This document shows positions 1 to 9,031 of a stretch of 64,000 nt of DNA, piece after piece. Both the position numbers and the translations under genes were made by a program. Positions within the stretch are counted from its first letter, which is position 1. Every line of letters starts with the position of its first letter. The notes under the pieces were generated by a model. That model was not told where the DNA came from. It ran no database searches and saw only the letters and a list, made by a program, of their open reading frames with translations. The DNA is from Rhizobium jaguaris (GTDB lineage Bacteria; Pseudomonadota; Alphaproteobacteria; Rhizobiales; Rhizobiaceae), in the NCBI RefSeq assembly GCF_003627755.1, contig NZ_CP032695.1, positions 2,170,001 through 2,234,000 on the forward strand, written 5' to 3'.

Positions 1-1
1 G

Positions 2-172
2 AAGATCATGACACCGAATATCGACGCCTATCAGCGCCTGATCGATGGTCTCCTCGATCGCGACCTCGGCATCGAACGCTATTTTACATATATCGTGACA
101 AAGACCGTGAAGGAGGAGACCGTGCTGCCGATCGCCAATCTCCTTTCCACGGAGCCTCAGGGCGGCGAATAG
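2..172 (+). CDS. Lrp/AsnC-family regulator, C-terminal fragment
   Basis: The first 172 bases encode the last 56 residues of a protein whose start lies outside the window. The segment with TPNIDAYQRLIDGLL and YFTYIVTKTVKEE resembles the C-terminal (RAM-type ligand-binding) end of Lrp/AsnC regulators. In known ectoine catabolic loci an AsnC/DoeX regulator sits directly before the ssd and atf genes, as here, so it probably tunes ectoine degradation. The helix-turn-helix part is missing, so the assignment rests on the C-terminus and on context. Confidence 0.75.
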   Translation, partial: KIMTPNIDAYQRLIDGLLDRDLGIERYFTYIVTKTVKEETVLPIANLLSTEPQGGE

Positions 173-292
173 GGAATCTCTCTACCGCTGCCGCTCGCTT
201 TAGGTCCTTCCTCTCTTCGAGCGGCAACCAATGGACAATCTCTCGCGGCATTCCGTGAGAACATTGGAGCACCTGGAAAGAGAGGTTTGCCG

Positions 293-1789
293 ATGACCGC
301 AGTGCGCGCCCGACCCGCCTATCATGAAGCCCTGTCACGACTGAACGACCGGCATCTGCTGCGGGACCTCTCCTATGTCGGCGGCCGCTGGGTCGCCGCA
401 AAGAGCGGTGCAAGCTTCGAGGTGAGCGATCCTGCCTCGGCCACCACCCTCGCCTGGGTTTCGAGCCTGGGCAGGGATGAGACGTTCGGGGCGATTGCCG
501 CCGCGGCGGATGCCTTTTTAGCCTGGCGCTCGCTCCTGCCGCAGCAGCGCGCATCGATCCTGCGCAAGTGGTATGAACTGATGCTCGCCGCGAAGGAGGA
601 TCTGGCGCTGATCATGACGCTGGAACAGGGCAAGCCGCTCACCGAATCCCGCGGCGAGATCGGCTACGCCGCAGGCTTCATCGAATGGTATACGGAGGAA
701 GCCAAGCGGATCAATGCCGAGAGCGTCACCAGCCACCTGCCGGACACCGAAATGATCGTGCGCAGGGAGGCATTGGGTGTCGCCGGGATCGTTACCCCCT
801 GGAACTTCCCCTCTGCCATGCTTACGCGCAAAGCGGCCGCGGCCCTTGCTGCCGGATGCACCGTCGTTGCCCATCCCTCGTCCCAGACGCCGCTGTCGGC
901 GCTTGCCCTCACCGAACTCGGTGAGCGGGCTGGCCTTCCCGCCGGCGTCTTCAACGTTGTCACCGGCGACGCGGCAACGATCGTCGGTGCTCTCTGCGAG
1001 GATGCCCGAGTGCGGGCTTTGAGCTTCACCGGCTCGACAGGCATCGGCAAACTGATTGCCGGCCAATGCGCTCCGACCATGAAACGGCTGGTGATGGAGC
1101 TCGGCGGGCATGCGCCCCTGATTGTCTTTGACGACGCCGACCTGGATCGCGCCGTGGATATCGCGATCAATGCCAAATTTGCGACGTCCGGCCAGGATTG
1201 CCTCGCCGCCAACCGCATCTTCGTGCAACGCTCGATCGTGGAGTCCTTCGTGGCGGCCTTCGCCAAGCGCATTGCAGCGCTCAAGGTCGGTGACGGACTG
1301 ACCGACGCCGTCGACATCGGCCCGCTGATGCACGAGCGCGCTGTGGCAAAAGTCGAAGAACATGTGGCCGACGCGCTGAAACGCGGCGCAAGGCTCGCCG
1401 CCGGCGGCAAGCGCCACGCGGCAGGGCCCCTCTTCTTCGAACCGACACTGCTTGTAAATCCGCCACCGGATGCACTGATCATGCATGAGGAGACCTTCGG
1501 GCCAGTCGCTGCGTTGACTTCATTCGATACCGAGGCCGAAGTCGTCGCTCGCGCCAACGATACCGAATACGGCCTCGTCGCCTATGTCGTGACGCAAAAC
1601 GGCGCACGCCAGATGCGCCTCGGCCGGGCGCTGGACTACGGCATGGTGGCGATCAACCGTGTGAAAATCACCGGTGGACCGGTTCCCTTCGGCGGCTGGA
1701 AGCAATCCGGTCTTGGCCGGGAAGGCTCGCGCCACGGCATCGAGGCGTTCACCGAGCTCAAATACCTCTGCATCGACACGGCTGCCTGA
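293..1789 (+). CDS. ssd: NAD(P)-dependent semialdehyde dehydrogenase of ectoine degradation (Ssd/DoeC, GabD-like)
   Basis: A full-length aldehyde dehydrogenase of about 498 residues. It shows the TPWNFP cofactor-binding motif, the general base Glu in MELGGHAP (about residue 269) and the nucleophilic Cys in SGQDCLAANR (about residue 303). It resembles succinate-semialdehyde dehydrogenases. In the ectoine pathway this enzyme oxidises aspartate-4-semialdehyde to aspartate in the cytoplasm. The ATG at 293 is chosen because AGAGAGG lies a few bases upstream; an in-frame TTG at 287 is the alternative. It is followed by the aminotransferase gene after 34 bases, so the two are probably co-transcribed. 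Substrate choice rests on the neighbouring eut/ehu genes. Confidence 0.9.
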   Translation: MTAVRARPAYHEALSRLNDRHLLRDLSYVGGRWVAAKSGASFEVSDPASATTLAWVSSLGRDETFGAIAAAADAFLAWRSLLPQQRASILRKWYELMLAAKEDLALIMTLEQGKPLTESRGEIGYAAGFIEWYTEEAKRINAESVTSHLPDTEMIVRREALGVAGIVTPWNFPSAMLTRKAAAALAAGCTVVAHPSSQTPLSALALTELGERAGLPAGVFNVVTGDAATIVGALCEDARVRALSFTGSTGIGKLIAGQCAPTMKRLVMELGGHAPLIVFDDADLDRAVDIAINAKFATSGQDCLAANRIFVQRSIVESFVAAFAKRIAALKVGDGLTDAVDIGPLMHERAVAKVEEHVADALKRGARLAAGGKRHAAGPLFFEPTLLVNPPPDALIMHEETFGPVAALTSFDTEAEVVARANDTEYGLVAYVVTQNGARQMRLGRALDYGMVAINRVKITGGPVPFGGWKQSGLGREGSRHGIEAFTELKYLCIDTAA

Positions 1790-1823
1790 CGGGCCACCCA
1801 CCCATAGCACAAGGAAAAATATC

Positions 1824-3203
1824 ATGTTGGACAAGCGTAACGAACTGAATGCGTGGGACAGGGATCACTTCTTTCACCCGTCTACCCATATGGGCATGCA
1901 TGCACGCGGCGAAACGCCGACCCGTGTCATCGGCGGCGGCGACGGTGTCTACATCACCGACACCAACGGCAAGAAGAGCCTCGATGCCTTTGCCGGCCTC
2001 TACTGCGTCAATGTCGGTTATGGGCGGCAGAAAATCGCCGACGCCATCGCTGAACAGGCAAAGAACCTCGCCTATTATCACGCCTATGTCGGGCACGGCA
2101 CGGAAGCGTCGATCACGCTTTCCAAGATGATCATCGACAGGGCGCCCAAAGGCATGAGCCGTGTTTATTTCGGGCTCTCCGGCTCGGACGCCAACGAAAC
2201 GAACATCAAGCTCATCTGGTATTACAACAACATCCTTGGCCGGCTGGAAAAGAAGAAGATCATTTCGCGCTGGCGCGGCTATCACGGTTCAGGCGTCATG
2301 ACCGGCAGCCTCACCGGCCTCGAACTCTTCCACAAGGCTTTCGACCTGCCGCGCGAACCCATTCTACACACGGAAGCACCCTATTTCTTCCGCTGCCCCG
2401 ATCGGTCGATGGATGAGGAACAGTTCGCGCAATATTGTGCGGACAAGCTTGAGGAAATGATCCTGGCCGAAGGTCCGGAAACGGTCGCCGCCTTCATCGG
2501 CGAGCCGATCCTTGGTACCGGCGGCATCGTTCCGCCGCCGAAGACCTATTGGCAGAAGATCCAGACCGTACTCGACAAGTACGACGTCCTTCTCGTCGCC
2601 GATGAGGTTGTGACCGGCTTCGGCCGGCTCGGGACGATGTTTGGCTCGGACCATTACGGCATGAAGCCGGATCTGATCACCATCGCCAAGGGCTTGACCT
2701 CGGCCTATGCGCCACTTTCCGGCAGCATCGTTTCCGACAAGATGTGGCAAGTGCTGGTACAAGGTTCCGATCAGCTCGGCGCCATCGGCCATGGCTGGAC
2801 CTATTCCGCCCACCCGATCTGTGCGGCCGCCGGCATTGCGAATCTCGAACTGATCGATGAACTCGGCATTGTCGAAAACGCCGGTTCGACAGGTGCCTAC
2901 TTCCGGTCCGAGCTTGCCAGTGCTGTCGGCGATCACAAGCATGTCGGTGAGGTCCGTGGCGATGGGCTCATGGCAGCGGTCGAGTTCGTTGAGGACAGGG
3001 ACGACCGCAAGTTTTTCGATCCAGCGAAAAAGATCGGCCCCCAGGTAGCATCGGCTTTGCTTGAGCGCGGCGTGATCGGCCGTGCCATGCCGCAGGGAGA
3101 CATCCTCGGCTTTGCACCGCCCTTGTGCCTGACGCGCGACGAGGCTGATATCGTTGTCAAAGCTGCGGCTGATGCGATCAAAAGCGTATTCTCAAATCTC
3201 TGA
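1824..3203 (+). CDS. atf: Class III PLP aminotransferase of ectoine degradation (Atf/DoeD)
   Basis: A class III aminotransferase of 459 residues (omega-amino acid:pyruvate or putrescine type). The cofactor motif DEVVTGFGRLG and the Schiff-base lysine in TIAKGLTSAYAPL (about K289) are intact. Family members move a terminal amino group to a keto acid; in ectoine degradation the substrate is L-2,4-diaminobutyrate, giving aspartate-4-semialdehyde for the dehydrogenase just upstream. The ATG at 1824 is preceded by AAGGAAAAATATC, an acceptable ribosome site. A longer open frame starting near 1674 overlaps ssd and lacks family similarity in its extra residues. Specificity is inferred from context. 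Confidence 0.9.
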   Translation: MLDKRNELNAWDRDHFFHPSTHMGMHARGETPTRVIGGGDGVYITDTNGKKSLDAFAGLYCVNVGYGRQKIADAIAEQAKNLAYYHAYVGHGTEASITLSKMIIDRAPKGMSRVYFGLSGSDANETNIKLIWYYNNILGRLEKKKIISRWRGYHGSGVMTGSLTGLELFHKAFDLPREPILHTEAPYFFRCPDRSMDEEQFAQYCADKLEEMILAEGPETVAAFIGEPILGTGGIVPPPKTYWQKIQTVLDKYDVLLVADEVVTGFGRLGTMFGSDHYGMKPDLITIAKGLTSAYAPLSGSIVSDKMWQVLVQGSDQLGAIGHGWTYSAHPICAAAGIANLELIDELGIVENAGSTGAYFRSELASAVGDHKHVGEVRGDGLMAAVEFVEDRDDRKFFDPAKKIGPQVASALLERGVIGRAMPQGDILGFAPPLCLTRDEADIVVKAAADAIKSVFSNL

Positions 3204-3249
3204 CGCAGCGCCCGGCCGGCAACCTTAGGCGCAGGGCATAAATGAGGAT

Positions 3250-3281
3250 CGCTCAGTCCGTTGTTGACAATGGACTGAGCG
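3250..3281. promoter_or_regulatory. Perfect 10-bp inverted repeat upstream of enuR
   Basis: CGCTCAGTCC at 3250-3259 and GGACTGAGCG at 3272-3281 form a perfect inverted repeat around a 12-base spacer that contains TTGACA. There is no T-tract, so an operator overlapping a -35 box fits better than a terminator, although an atypical terminator for atf cannot be excluded. Confidence 0.5.
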
Positions 3282-3316
3282 TATTGGCTTGGTCATCGCC
3301 ATGCCGCATTGAATGG

Positions 3317-3342
3317 TGTACATGGATATCCTGCAATTGTAC
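3317..3342. promoter_or_regulatory. TGTAC direct repeat, 21 bp apart, before enuR
   Basis: TGTAC occurs at 3317-3321 and 3338-3342, a spacing of exactly two helical turns, just upstream of the enuR ATG. MocR-type regulators are known to bind direct repeats, so this could be an autoregulatory site. The motif is short, so the call is tentative. Confidence 0.25.
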
Positions 3343-3353
3343 CGGATCAATCC

Positions 3354-4784
3354 ATGCTTCGTCATGATTCAAAAGACCAGCATAGTGATGCCTGGAAACC
3401 CGTCCTTCAGCATCGCAAGGGCGTGACCAAGCATAAGCTGCTCACCGACAAGATCATTTCCGATATCGACGAAGGAATCCTGCCGGTTCATACGCGGATG
3501 CCGACGCATCGCGATCTCGCCCATGCGCTGGGGATTTCGGTTCAGACCGTGAGCATCAGCTACAAGGAGGCGGAGCGGCGTGGCTATCTGCGCGGTGAAG
3601 TGGGGCGCGGCACCTTCGTGCGCAGCCGCGTCACCGAACGTGCCGACAGCTTCATGCTTGATCGCGACCCGAGCGGCAGCGCCGACCTTTCGATTATCCG
3701 GGCCGTCTATACCGAAGCGCACGAGCGATCGGCGCGCGAGCTGATGCAGGCTCTTGCCGAAAGCGACAACAGCAGTTTCATGCGGCCATGCCGGCCGATC
3801 GCCGGCTTGGATGCACACCGCGCCGCGGCACGAGCCTGGTTGGCGCGCTTGTCCGTCGATGCCGATCCCGATCGCATCCTGATCACGAATGGCGCTGCTC
3901 ACGGCCTTTTCCTGGCCGTGGCCTCGGTCGTGCGGCCGGGTGAGGTCGTCTTGACCGAGAACCTCACCGATCACGGCATTATCGGCCTCGCCAACGTGCT
4001 GGGCTTTACGCTGCGCGGCCTCCCGACCGATCGCGAAGGCATCTTGCCGGAAGCCTTCGAGGCCGCTTGCGCGGTCGGCGACGTCTCGGCCCTGGTCATC
4101 GTTCCCTCACTCGGCAACCCCACAAGCCATGCCATGGGGGCGGAGCGTCGCCACGCCATCGCCGATATCGCGCGCCGGCACGGCGTCTTCGTCATCGAGG
4201 ACGAGGTCTACAAGCCGATGCTTCGGGATCCCCTGCCCTCCATGCCGGATCTGCTGCCCGAGCTCGGCTTCTTCGTCACAAGCTTCACGAAATCGGTGAT
4301 GACGGGCTTGCGCATCGGCTATCTCGTCGTTCCGGCGCACTTCTCCATCCGGGTTGCATCGATCCTGCGCGTCACGGGGTGGAGCGCAACCAATGTCGTC
4401 GCGGAAATGGCCTCTCGCTGGGTTCTGGATGGCACCGCCGATGCGCTGATTGCCGTTCAGAGAAGCGAGGCCCAGGCCAGACAAGCGATCGTATCGGAGG
4501 TGATGGGGCCCTTCGTCGCCGGCAGCCATCCTCTGTCGCTCTGCGCGTGGCTCTCGGTGCCAGAGCGCTGGACGGAGGAGGGACTTGTCCGCGCGTTGGC
4601 CCGCAAAGGTGTCGCCGTCACACCATCCGATCCATTCGTCGCCGGTGGGGAACGACCGGTCGGCGGAATTCGCATCTGCCTCGGCGGTCGCCTATCACAC
4701 TCCGCTCTTCGCTCGGCGCTGGAAACAACCCGCGGGGCCTTCGAACAACTGCCTCCCATTTTCGACGTGGGATCAATTGCTTAG
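3354..4784 (+). CDS. enuR: MocR/GabR-type transcriptional regulator of ectoine catabolism
   Basis: A 476-residue fusion of an N-terminal GntR-type winged helix (THRDLAHALGISVQTVSISYKEAERRGYL, about residues 55-85) with a fold-type I aminotransferase-like domain. The PLP lysine is in SFTKSVMTGLRIGYL (about K313). EnuR proteins repress ectoine catabolic genes and are released by diaminobutyrate derivatives bound to PLP. Its position between atf and the convergent ehuA gene supports that role. The ATG at 3354 is chosen; a TTG at 3309 would add 15 residues with no family counterpart. Candidate operators lie at 3250-3281, 3317-3342 and 12239-12301. Confidence 0.88.
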   Translation: MLRHDSKDQHSDAWKPVLQHRKGVTKHKLLTDKIISDIDEGILPVHTRMPTHRDLAHALGISVQTVSISYKEAERRGYLRGEVGRGTFVRSRVTERADSFMLDRDPSGSADLSIIRAVYTEAHERSARELMQALAESDNSSFMRPCRPIAGLDAHRAAARAWLARLSVDADPDRILITNGAAHGLFLAVASVVRPGEVVLTENLTDHGIIGLANVLGFTLRGLPTDREGILPEAFEAACAVGDVSALVIVPSLGNPTSHAMGAERRHAIADIARRHGVFVIEDEVYKPMLRDPLPSMPDLLPELGFFVTSFTKSVMTGLRIGYLVVPAHFSIRVASILRVTGWSATNVVAEMASRWVLDGTADALIAVQRSEAQARQAIVSEVMGPFVAGSHPLSLCAWLSVPERWTEEGLVRALARKGVAVTPSDPFVAGGERPVGGIRICLGGRLSHSALRSALETTRGAFEQLPPIFDVGSIA

Positions 4785-4832
4785 GATCGAAGCTAGCGCC
4801 CGGATACATCTCGCAGCACAGTTCCTTTTCAG

Positions 4833-5597
4833 TCAGAGAACAGAGCGCAGAAACTCCTTGGTACGATCTTCCGTCGGGGCACTGAAGATCGCTTCGGGCT
4901 TGCCTTCTTCACAAATGCGACCCTTGTCGAAGAAGCAGACGCGATCGGATACCTCCCGTGCGAACCGCATTTCATGGGTCACCAGCAACATCGTCAGATC
5001 GTGCTCATGCGCAAGATCGCGAATGACGCCGAGCACCTCTCCCACGAGCTGAGGATCGAGCGCTGAGGTCGGCTCGTCGAACAGCAGGACTCGGGGACGC
5101 ATGGCAAGGGCTCGAGCTATGGCGACGCGCTGCTGCTGGCCGCCGGAAAGCTGGCTCGGATATTGATCCTTCTTCTCGGAAAGACCGACCATGCGCAACA
5201 GCTCGATGGCGCGAGCCTCCGCCTCCGCTCGACTCAGTCCGAGCACACGCGTCGGCGCCTCGACGATATTGCGCAGCACCGTCATATGCGGAAACAGATT
5301 GAAGCTCTGGAATACCATACCGACGTGCGTGCGGATCTGGCGCAGATGCGCCTCGCTGGCGCCGAAGCGGCCGCAGCCGTTCTCCTGATGGTAGGACATG
5401 CCGGCCAGATGCAACGTGCCTTCCTGGAAAGGTTCCAGCGTCATCAGAATGCGCAGAACCGTCGATTTGCCCGAGCCCGATGGTCCGATCAACGTCACCT
5501 TCTCGCCGGGTGCGACGTCGAAACAGAAGTCATCGAGCACGACAAAATCGCCGTAGCGCTTGGTGACGTCGTGAAAGCGGATCAAAGGTTCGGTCAT
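4833..5597 (-). CDS. ehuA: Ectoine/hydroxyectoine ABC transporter ATP-binding protein
   Basis: A 254-residue polar amino acid-type ATPase. Walker [10 protein letters not shown] lies at residues 38-46, the signature LSGGQQQR near 150-157 and Walker B LLFDEPTS near 171-178. It powers import of ectoine and hydroxyectoine through EhuC and EhuD. Its ATG overlaps the ehuD stop codon (ATGA), which implies translational coupling. It is the last gene of the leftward operon eutBCDE-ehuBCDA and converges with enuR, 48 bases away. Sequence alone fits any polar amino acid importer; the ectoine assignment comes from the operon. Confidence 0.9.
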   Translation of the reverse strand: MTEPLIRFHDVTKRYGDFVVLDDFCFDVAPGEKVTLIGPSGSGKSTVLRILMTLEPFQEGTLHLAGMSYHQENGCGRFGASEAHLRQIRTHVGMVFQSFNLFPHMTVLRNIVEAPTRVLGLSRAEAEARAIELLRMVGLSEKKDQYPSQLSGGQQQRVAIARALAMRPRVLLFDEPTSALDPQLVGEVLGVIRDLAHEHDLTMLLVTHEMRFAREVSDRVCFFDKGRICEEGKPEAIFSAPTEDRTKEFLRSVL

Positions 5598-6286
5598 CTC
5601 AATGCAATTCCGTGTTTCGGCAACGCCTTCTCGAGCCAATGAATAGCCGCCGAGCAGACGAGCGTGAGGATGAGAAAGATCAGGCCAACGAGAGACAGCG
5701 GCACCAGATATTCGAAAGTCCGGTCGCCGATGAGGTTGGCGAGGTTCAGCATGTCGACGACAGTGACAACAGACAGAACCGGCGTCTCCTTGAGCATGGA
5801 GACGAGATAATTGCCCATGGCCGGGATGATGCGCGGAATCGCCTGCGGGATGATGATGTCCCAATAGGTCAGGCCGCGTCCCAGATTGAGCGCCGTCGCC
5901 GCTTCCCATTGGCCGCGCGCCACGGCATCCAGGCCGCCACGATAAACTTCCGAGGTATAGGCCGAATATTGCAGGCCGAGTGCCAGCGCTCCGGTGAGAA
6001 AGGCCGGCAGGACGATCCCGTAGATCGGCAGCACATAATACAGGAAGAAGAGCTGGACGAGCAGCGGCGTATCGCGCAGGAATTCAATGACGAGCGCCGT
6101 CGGCCAGGAGATCGCCACGAAGCTGCTGCGCCGCAACAGCGCGAACACCAGGCCAAGGACCAGGGCGATCGCAAATCCAGCCGCCGCCGCCTCCAGCGTC
6201 ACGATCAATCCGATGCCAAGGATCGGCAGGATCGACAGTGCGAACGAGAGCGTCGAGGACGTGTCCCAGGCAAAGCCATACATCAT
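5594..6286 (-). CDS. ehuD: Ectoine/hydroxyectoine ABC transporter permease EhuD
   Basis: A 230-residue permease of the His/Glu/Gln (HisMQ) family with several hydrophobic helices. The EAA-type loop is in [29 protein letters not shown], which contacts the ATPase. It forms the membrane channel with EhuC in the inner membrane. Its start overlaps the ehuC stop by four bases and its stop overlaps the ehuA start. A second ATG three bases downstream (6283) is an alternative start. Confidence 0.9.
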   Translation of the reverse strand: MMYGFAWDTSSTLSFALSILPILGIGLIVTLEAAAAGFAIALVLGLVFALLRRSSFVAISWPTALVIEFLRDTPLLVQLFFLYYVLPIYGIVLPAFLTGALALGLQYSAYTSEVYRGGLDAVARGQWEAATALNLGRGLTYWDIIIPQAIPRIIPAMGNYLVSMLKETPVLSVVTVVDMLNLANLIGDRTFEYLVPLSLVGLIFLILTLVCSAAIHWLEKALPKHGIALR

Positions 6287-6948
6287 GCCGGCGCCCTCCC
6301 CGGAAAGGCGGCGCCGCGACGAAGGATCGTCTCAAGCCAGCGCATGAAGACGACAAGGATAAGCGCCATGATGAAATATCCCATCAGCGTCAGCGAATAG
6401 ATCGTGACGCTGTCCAATGTGATGTTGCGCAATTGCTGTGCCTGGAACGTCAGATCGCTGATCGAGATCAGCGACACCAACGCTGTGTCCTTCAGGTTCT
6501 GAACGGCGAGGTTGCCGAATGGCGGCATCATCTCCACCACCGCCTGAGGCAGGACGATATGGAAGAGCGCCTGTCCGTGTCCGAAGTTCAGGGCGCGCGC
6601 CGCTTCGTGCTGCGTATCTGGAACCGACTGCAACGCGCCGCGCACCACCTCCGCGCCGTAGGCACCGATGTTCAGCGCCAGACCGGCGATGCCGGTCGTG
6701 ATCGGATCGAACGATATCCCGATCAGCGGCAGCGCATAGTAGAGCCAGAAGAGCTGCACCAGCAGCGACGTACCCCGGAATATTTCTATATAGACCAGCG
6801 CAATCCAGGAAAACAGGACACCGCCGGCGAACCTTGCTAGGCCGGCCGCGAAGGCAAAGATTGCGCCGAGCAGCATCGATGCGACGGCGATGATCGCCGT
6901 CACCTCTGCCCCCTTCAGCAGTGCCGGAAGATAATGCGTCCAGCTCAT
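6283..6948 (-). CDS. ehuC: Ectoine/hydroxyectoine ABC transporter permease EhuC
   Basis: A 221-residue HisMQ-family permease with the EAA-type loop EAARALNFGHGQALFHIVLPQAVVEMMPP. The start at 6948 is chosen because GGAGGTAAC stands about eight bases upstream; the longer frame to 6978 would bury this ribosome site. It partners EhuD in the inner-membrane channel. It follows ehuB after about 90 bases and overlaps ehuD by four. Confidence 0.9.
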   Translation of the reverse strand: MSWTHYLPALLKGAEVTAIIAVASMLLGAIFAFAAGLARFAGGVLFSWIALVYIEIFRGTSLLVQLFWLYYALPLIGISFDPITTGIAGLALNIGAYGAEVVRGALQSVPDTQHEAARALNFGHGQALFHIVLPQAVVEMMPPFGNLAVQNLKDTALVSLISISDLTFQAQQLRNITLDSVTIYSLTLMGYFIMALILVVFMRWLETILRRGAAFPGRAPA

Positions 6949-7041
6949 GTCCGGGTTACCTCCGTTCGTGAGATGCATGGGACCGATCGGCCCAGCCCTT
7001 GCCCACAGGCAAAGACCGAGCCGAGTTGGATATCGCCAGCC

Positions 7042-7899
7042 TCACTTGCCCGCGCACAGGTCTTCCGTGTTCTTGGTCCGTGCGGCCTCGACACTTTCGG
7101 CGCTAAGTCCGTAAGACATCAGGATCTTCTTGTAGTCATCCGTCTTCTTGAAGGCGGCGAGCGCGGTATTGAACTCCTTGTAGAGATCGTTGTCCTCAGG
7201 ACGGAAATCGAAACCACCATAGCTTCTAACCGACTTGCCTTGGATGATCGGATCGGTGAAGGGAGCTGCCTGCTCGACATTCGTGCCGCCTTGGACCAGC
7301 TTGGCGACCGTCAGCTCCGTTGCTGCATAGGCATCGGCGCGGCCGGTCTGGATGGTCGAGAGCGCGTCGGCATTGGCCTGGATCATGACGATCTGAGAGT
7401 CAGGAATGCCGAGGCCATGGAAGAAGTCGAGCTGATCTGCACCCGATACGATCGCGACTTTGAGAGACGGATCCTTCTTGATGTCTTCATAGGAATGCAG
7501 TTTCTTCGGATTGCCCTTCGGCACCAGCAAGCCCTCGCCATAGCTTGAATTCGGCGTGGTGAATTGGACCTGCTTGCAACGCTCTGGCAAAATGTTCTGC
7601 TCGGCGGCGACGAAATCGAAGCGCTTGGCCTTCAGGCCGGGAATAAGCGATCCGAACGGCGTCACGGTCCAATCGACCTCCTTCACGCCCATCGACTTCA
7701 GGACGGCAGCGGCAACGTCGGGACCGATGCCCTTGGCAGCGCCGCTCTCGTCCATATAGCTGTAAGGAACCTCATTGGCGCTGGCGCCGCGGATATAGCC
7801 ATCCTTTTTGACCTGATCGAGGCTGGCGGCATGTGCGGAAGCGGCTAGGCCGATGGTCAGACCCATGGCGGCAAAGCTGCGGTAAAAATTCGATCTCAT
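7042..7899 (-). CDS. ehuB: Periplasmic ectoine/hydroxyectoine-binding protein
   Basis: A 285-residue type II solute-binding protein. An N-terminal signal peptide of about 24 residues ends at AHA. The mature part has the polar amino acid receptor pattern (YIRGASANEVPYSYMDESG, GIGPDVAAAVLKSMG). It captures ectoine and hydroxyectoine in the periplasm and delivers them to EhuC/EhuD. An AGGAG ribosome site precedes the ATG. It lies between eutE and ehuC; a strong hairpin in the 103-base gap before it may set expression relative to the eut genes. Confidence 0.9.
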   Translation of the reverse strand: MRSNFYRSFAAMGLTIGLAASAHAASLDQVKKDGYIRGASANEVPYSYMDESGAAKGIGPDVAAAVLKSMGVKEVDWTVTPFGSLIPGLKAKRFDFVAAEQNILPERCKQVQFTTPNSSYGEGLLVPKGNPKKLHSYEDIKKDPSLKVAIVSGADQLDFFHGLGIPDSQIVMIQANADALSTIQTGRADAYAATELTVAKLVQGGTNVEQAAPFTDPIIQGKSVRSYGGFDFRPEDNDLYKEFNTALAAFKKTDDYKKILMSYGLSAESVEAARTKNTEDLCAGK

Positions 7900-7974
7900 T
7901 GTTCACTCCTCTGTGGTTGAATTCCGTCATCGGCTGTCCGGTTTTCCGGATCTTTGCCGCAACGGGGTGGTGAT

Positions 7975-7998
7975 CCGCGCCGCGTTGTCGCGGCGCGG
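7975..7998. other. GC-rich hairpin between eutE and ehuB
   Basis: CCGCGCCGCG (7975-7984) and CGCGGCGCGG (7989-7998) form a perfect 10-bp stem with a TTGT loop. No T-tract follows in the operon direction, so it is better read as an mRNA processing, stability or attenuation element than as an intrinsic terminator. Confidence 0.55.
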
Positions 7999-8002
7999 TA
8001 AT

Positions 8003-9022
8003 TCAGGGGGCCTCCGTCAAGGTTGCGACGACGGCAAGGCAATCCCCGGCCTTGATGAGGCCGGGGAAATGACGTGCGGCAAGGACACCGTCGAGAGCCG
8101 CCCGATAGTCAAAGGGTACTGATCCGGTGCGGCCGATCGGATGCACCCGGGCGATGATCTCGCCGGCCGCAACCATGTCGCCAAGATCCTTCACGGGTTC
8201 GAAAAGGCCGTCCGCTTCGGAAAAGACGAAGCAATCGGAAGACGGCATATCGAGCCATTGCGTTGCATCCGCCTCCGGCGCGCCGGCAACGATACCGGCT
8301 TGCTTCAGGACGTTCAAAACACCGCGCTTGGCAATGGAAGCCGTACGCGCTGATATGGTTCCACCACCCGAAAGCTCGGTCGTCACAAAAACCTTGCCCA
8401 TCTCCTCGGCAGTCGTGTCGTACATGCCGACGGCATCGATCTCGATCATCCGCATCGAATAGGGAGCAGAAAACGCGGCGACCGCGTCGAAACAGGCCCT
8501 TTCCTGCCGCTTATCCGGCAGCGCATGGGCCGCGGCATAGGGCAGGAAATCGAGCGTTCGGCCACCCGAATGGAAGTCCAGCACGATGTCTGCCAGCGGC
8601 AGCAGGTAGCGGGTAAAATAATCGGCGATCTTCTCCGTCGCACCGCCGTCAGACCGCCCAGGAAAGCTGCGGTTGAGATTGCCCTTGTCGATCGGCGACG
8701 TGCGGGTGCCCGCTTGGAAGGCGGGATAGTTCATTGCCGGGACGACGATAACCCTACCCTTGATCTCGTCGGCCTTCAGCGTCCGGGCGAGATCGAAGAG
8801 CGCGACAGGCCCCTCATATTCATCGCCATGGTTGGCTCCGGTCAGAAGCGCCGTCGGGCCTTCGCCGTTTTTGACGACGCAGATCGGGATCATGATCGAG
8901 CCCCAGGCAGAATCGTCGCGTGACCAGGGTAGTCGCAGGTGACCATGTTGGACGCCGTCACGATCGAAATCGACAGTTGGCGTTACGGGCGATGGGCGTG
9001 TGATAATCGTCATGCTGTTCAT
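8003..9022 (-). CDS. eutE: N-alpha-acetyl-L-2,4-diaminobutyrate deacetylase (EutE/DoeB)
   Basis: A 339-residue zinc deacetylase of the succinylglutamate desuccinylase/aspartoacylase group. Metal ligands are seen in GANHGDEYEGP and LDFHSGG, with the ELSGGGT segment later. It removes the acetyl group from the product of ectoine ring opening, giving diaminobutyrate for the aminotransferase at 1824-3203. A second in-frame ATG nine bases inside (9013) is an alternative start; neither has a clear ribosome site. It follows eutD after nine bases. Confidence 0.9.
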   Translation of the reverse strand: MNSMTIITRPSPVTPTVDFDRDGVQHGHLRLPWSRDDSAWGSIMIPICVVKNGEGPTALLTGANHGDEYEGPVALFDLARTLKADEIKGRVIVVPAMNYPAFQAGTRTSPIDKGNLNRSFPGRSDGGATEKIADYFTRYLLPLADIVLDFHSGGRTLDFLPYAAAHALPDKRQERACFDAVAAFSAPYSMRMIEIDAVGMYDTTAEEMGKVFVTTELSGGGTISARTASIAKRGVLNVLKQAGIVAGAPEADATQWLDMPSSDCFVFSEADGLFEPVKDLGDMVAAGEIIARVHPIGRTGSVPFDYRAALDGVLAARHFPGLIKAGDCLAVVATLTEAP

Positions 9023-9031
9023 GTCCGGTGA

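Noticed and set aside
518..1486. Long open frame on the minus strand opposite ssd
   Set aside because: It is antisense to a full-length aldehyde dehydrogenase with intact catalytic motifs; such frames are common in GC-rich DNA and this one shows no family pattern.
3250..3281. Inverted repeat after atf as an intrinsic terminator
   Set aside because: The 12-base spacer is long and no T-tract follows; an operator role fits better, although it was not excluded.
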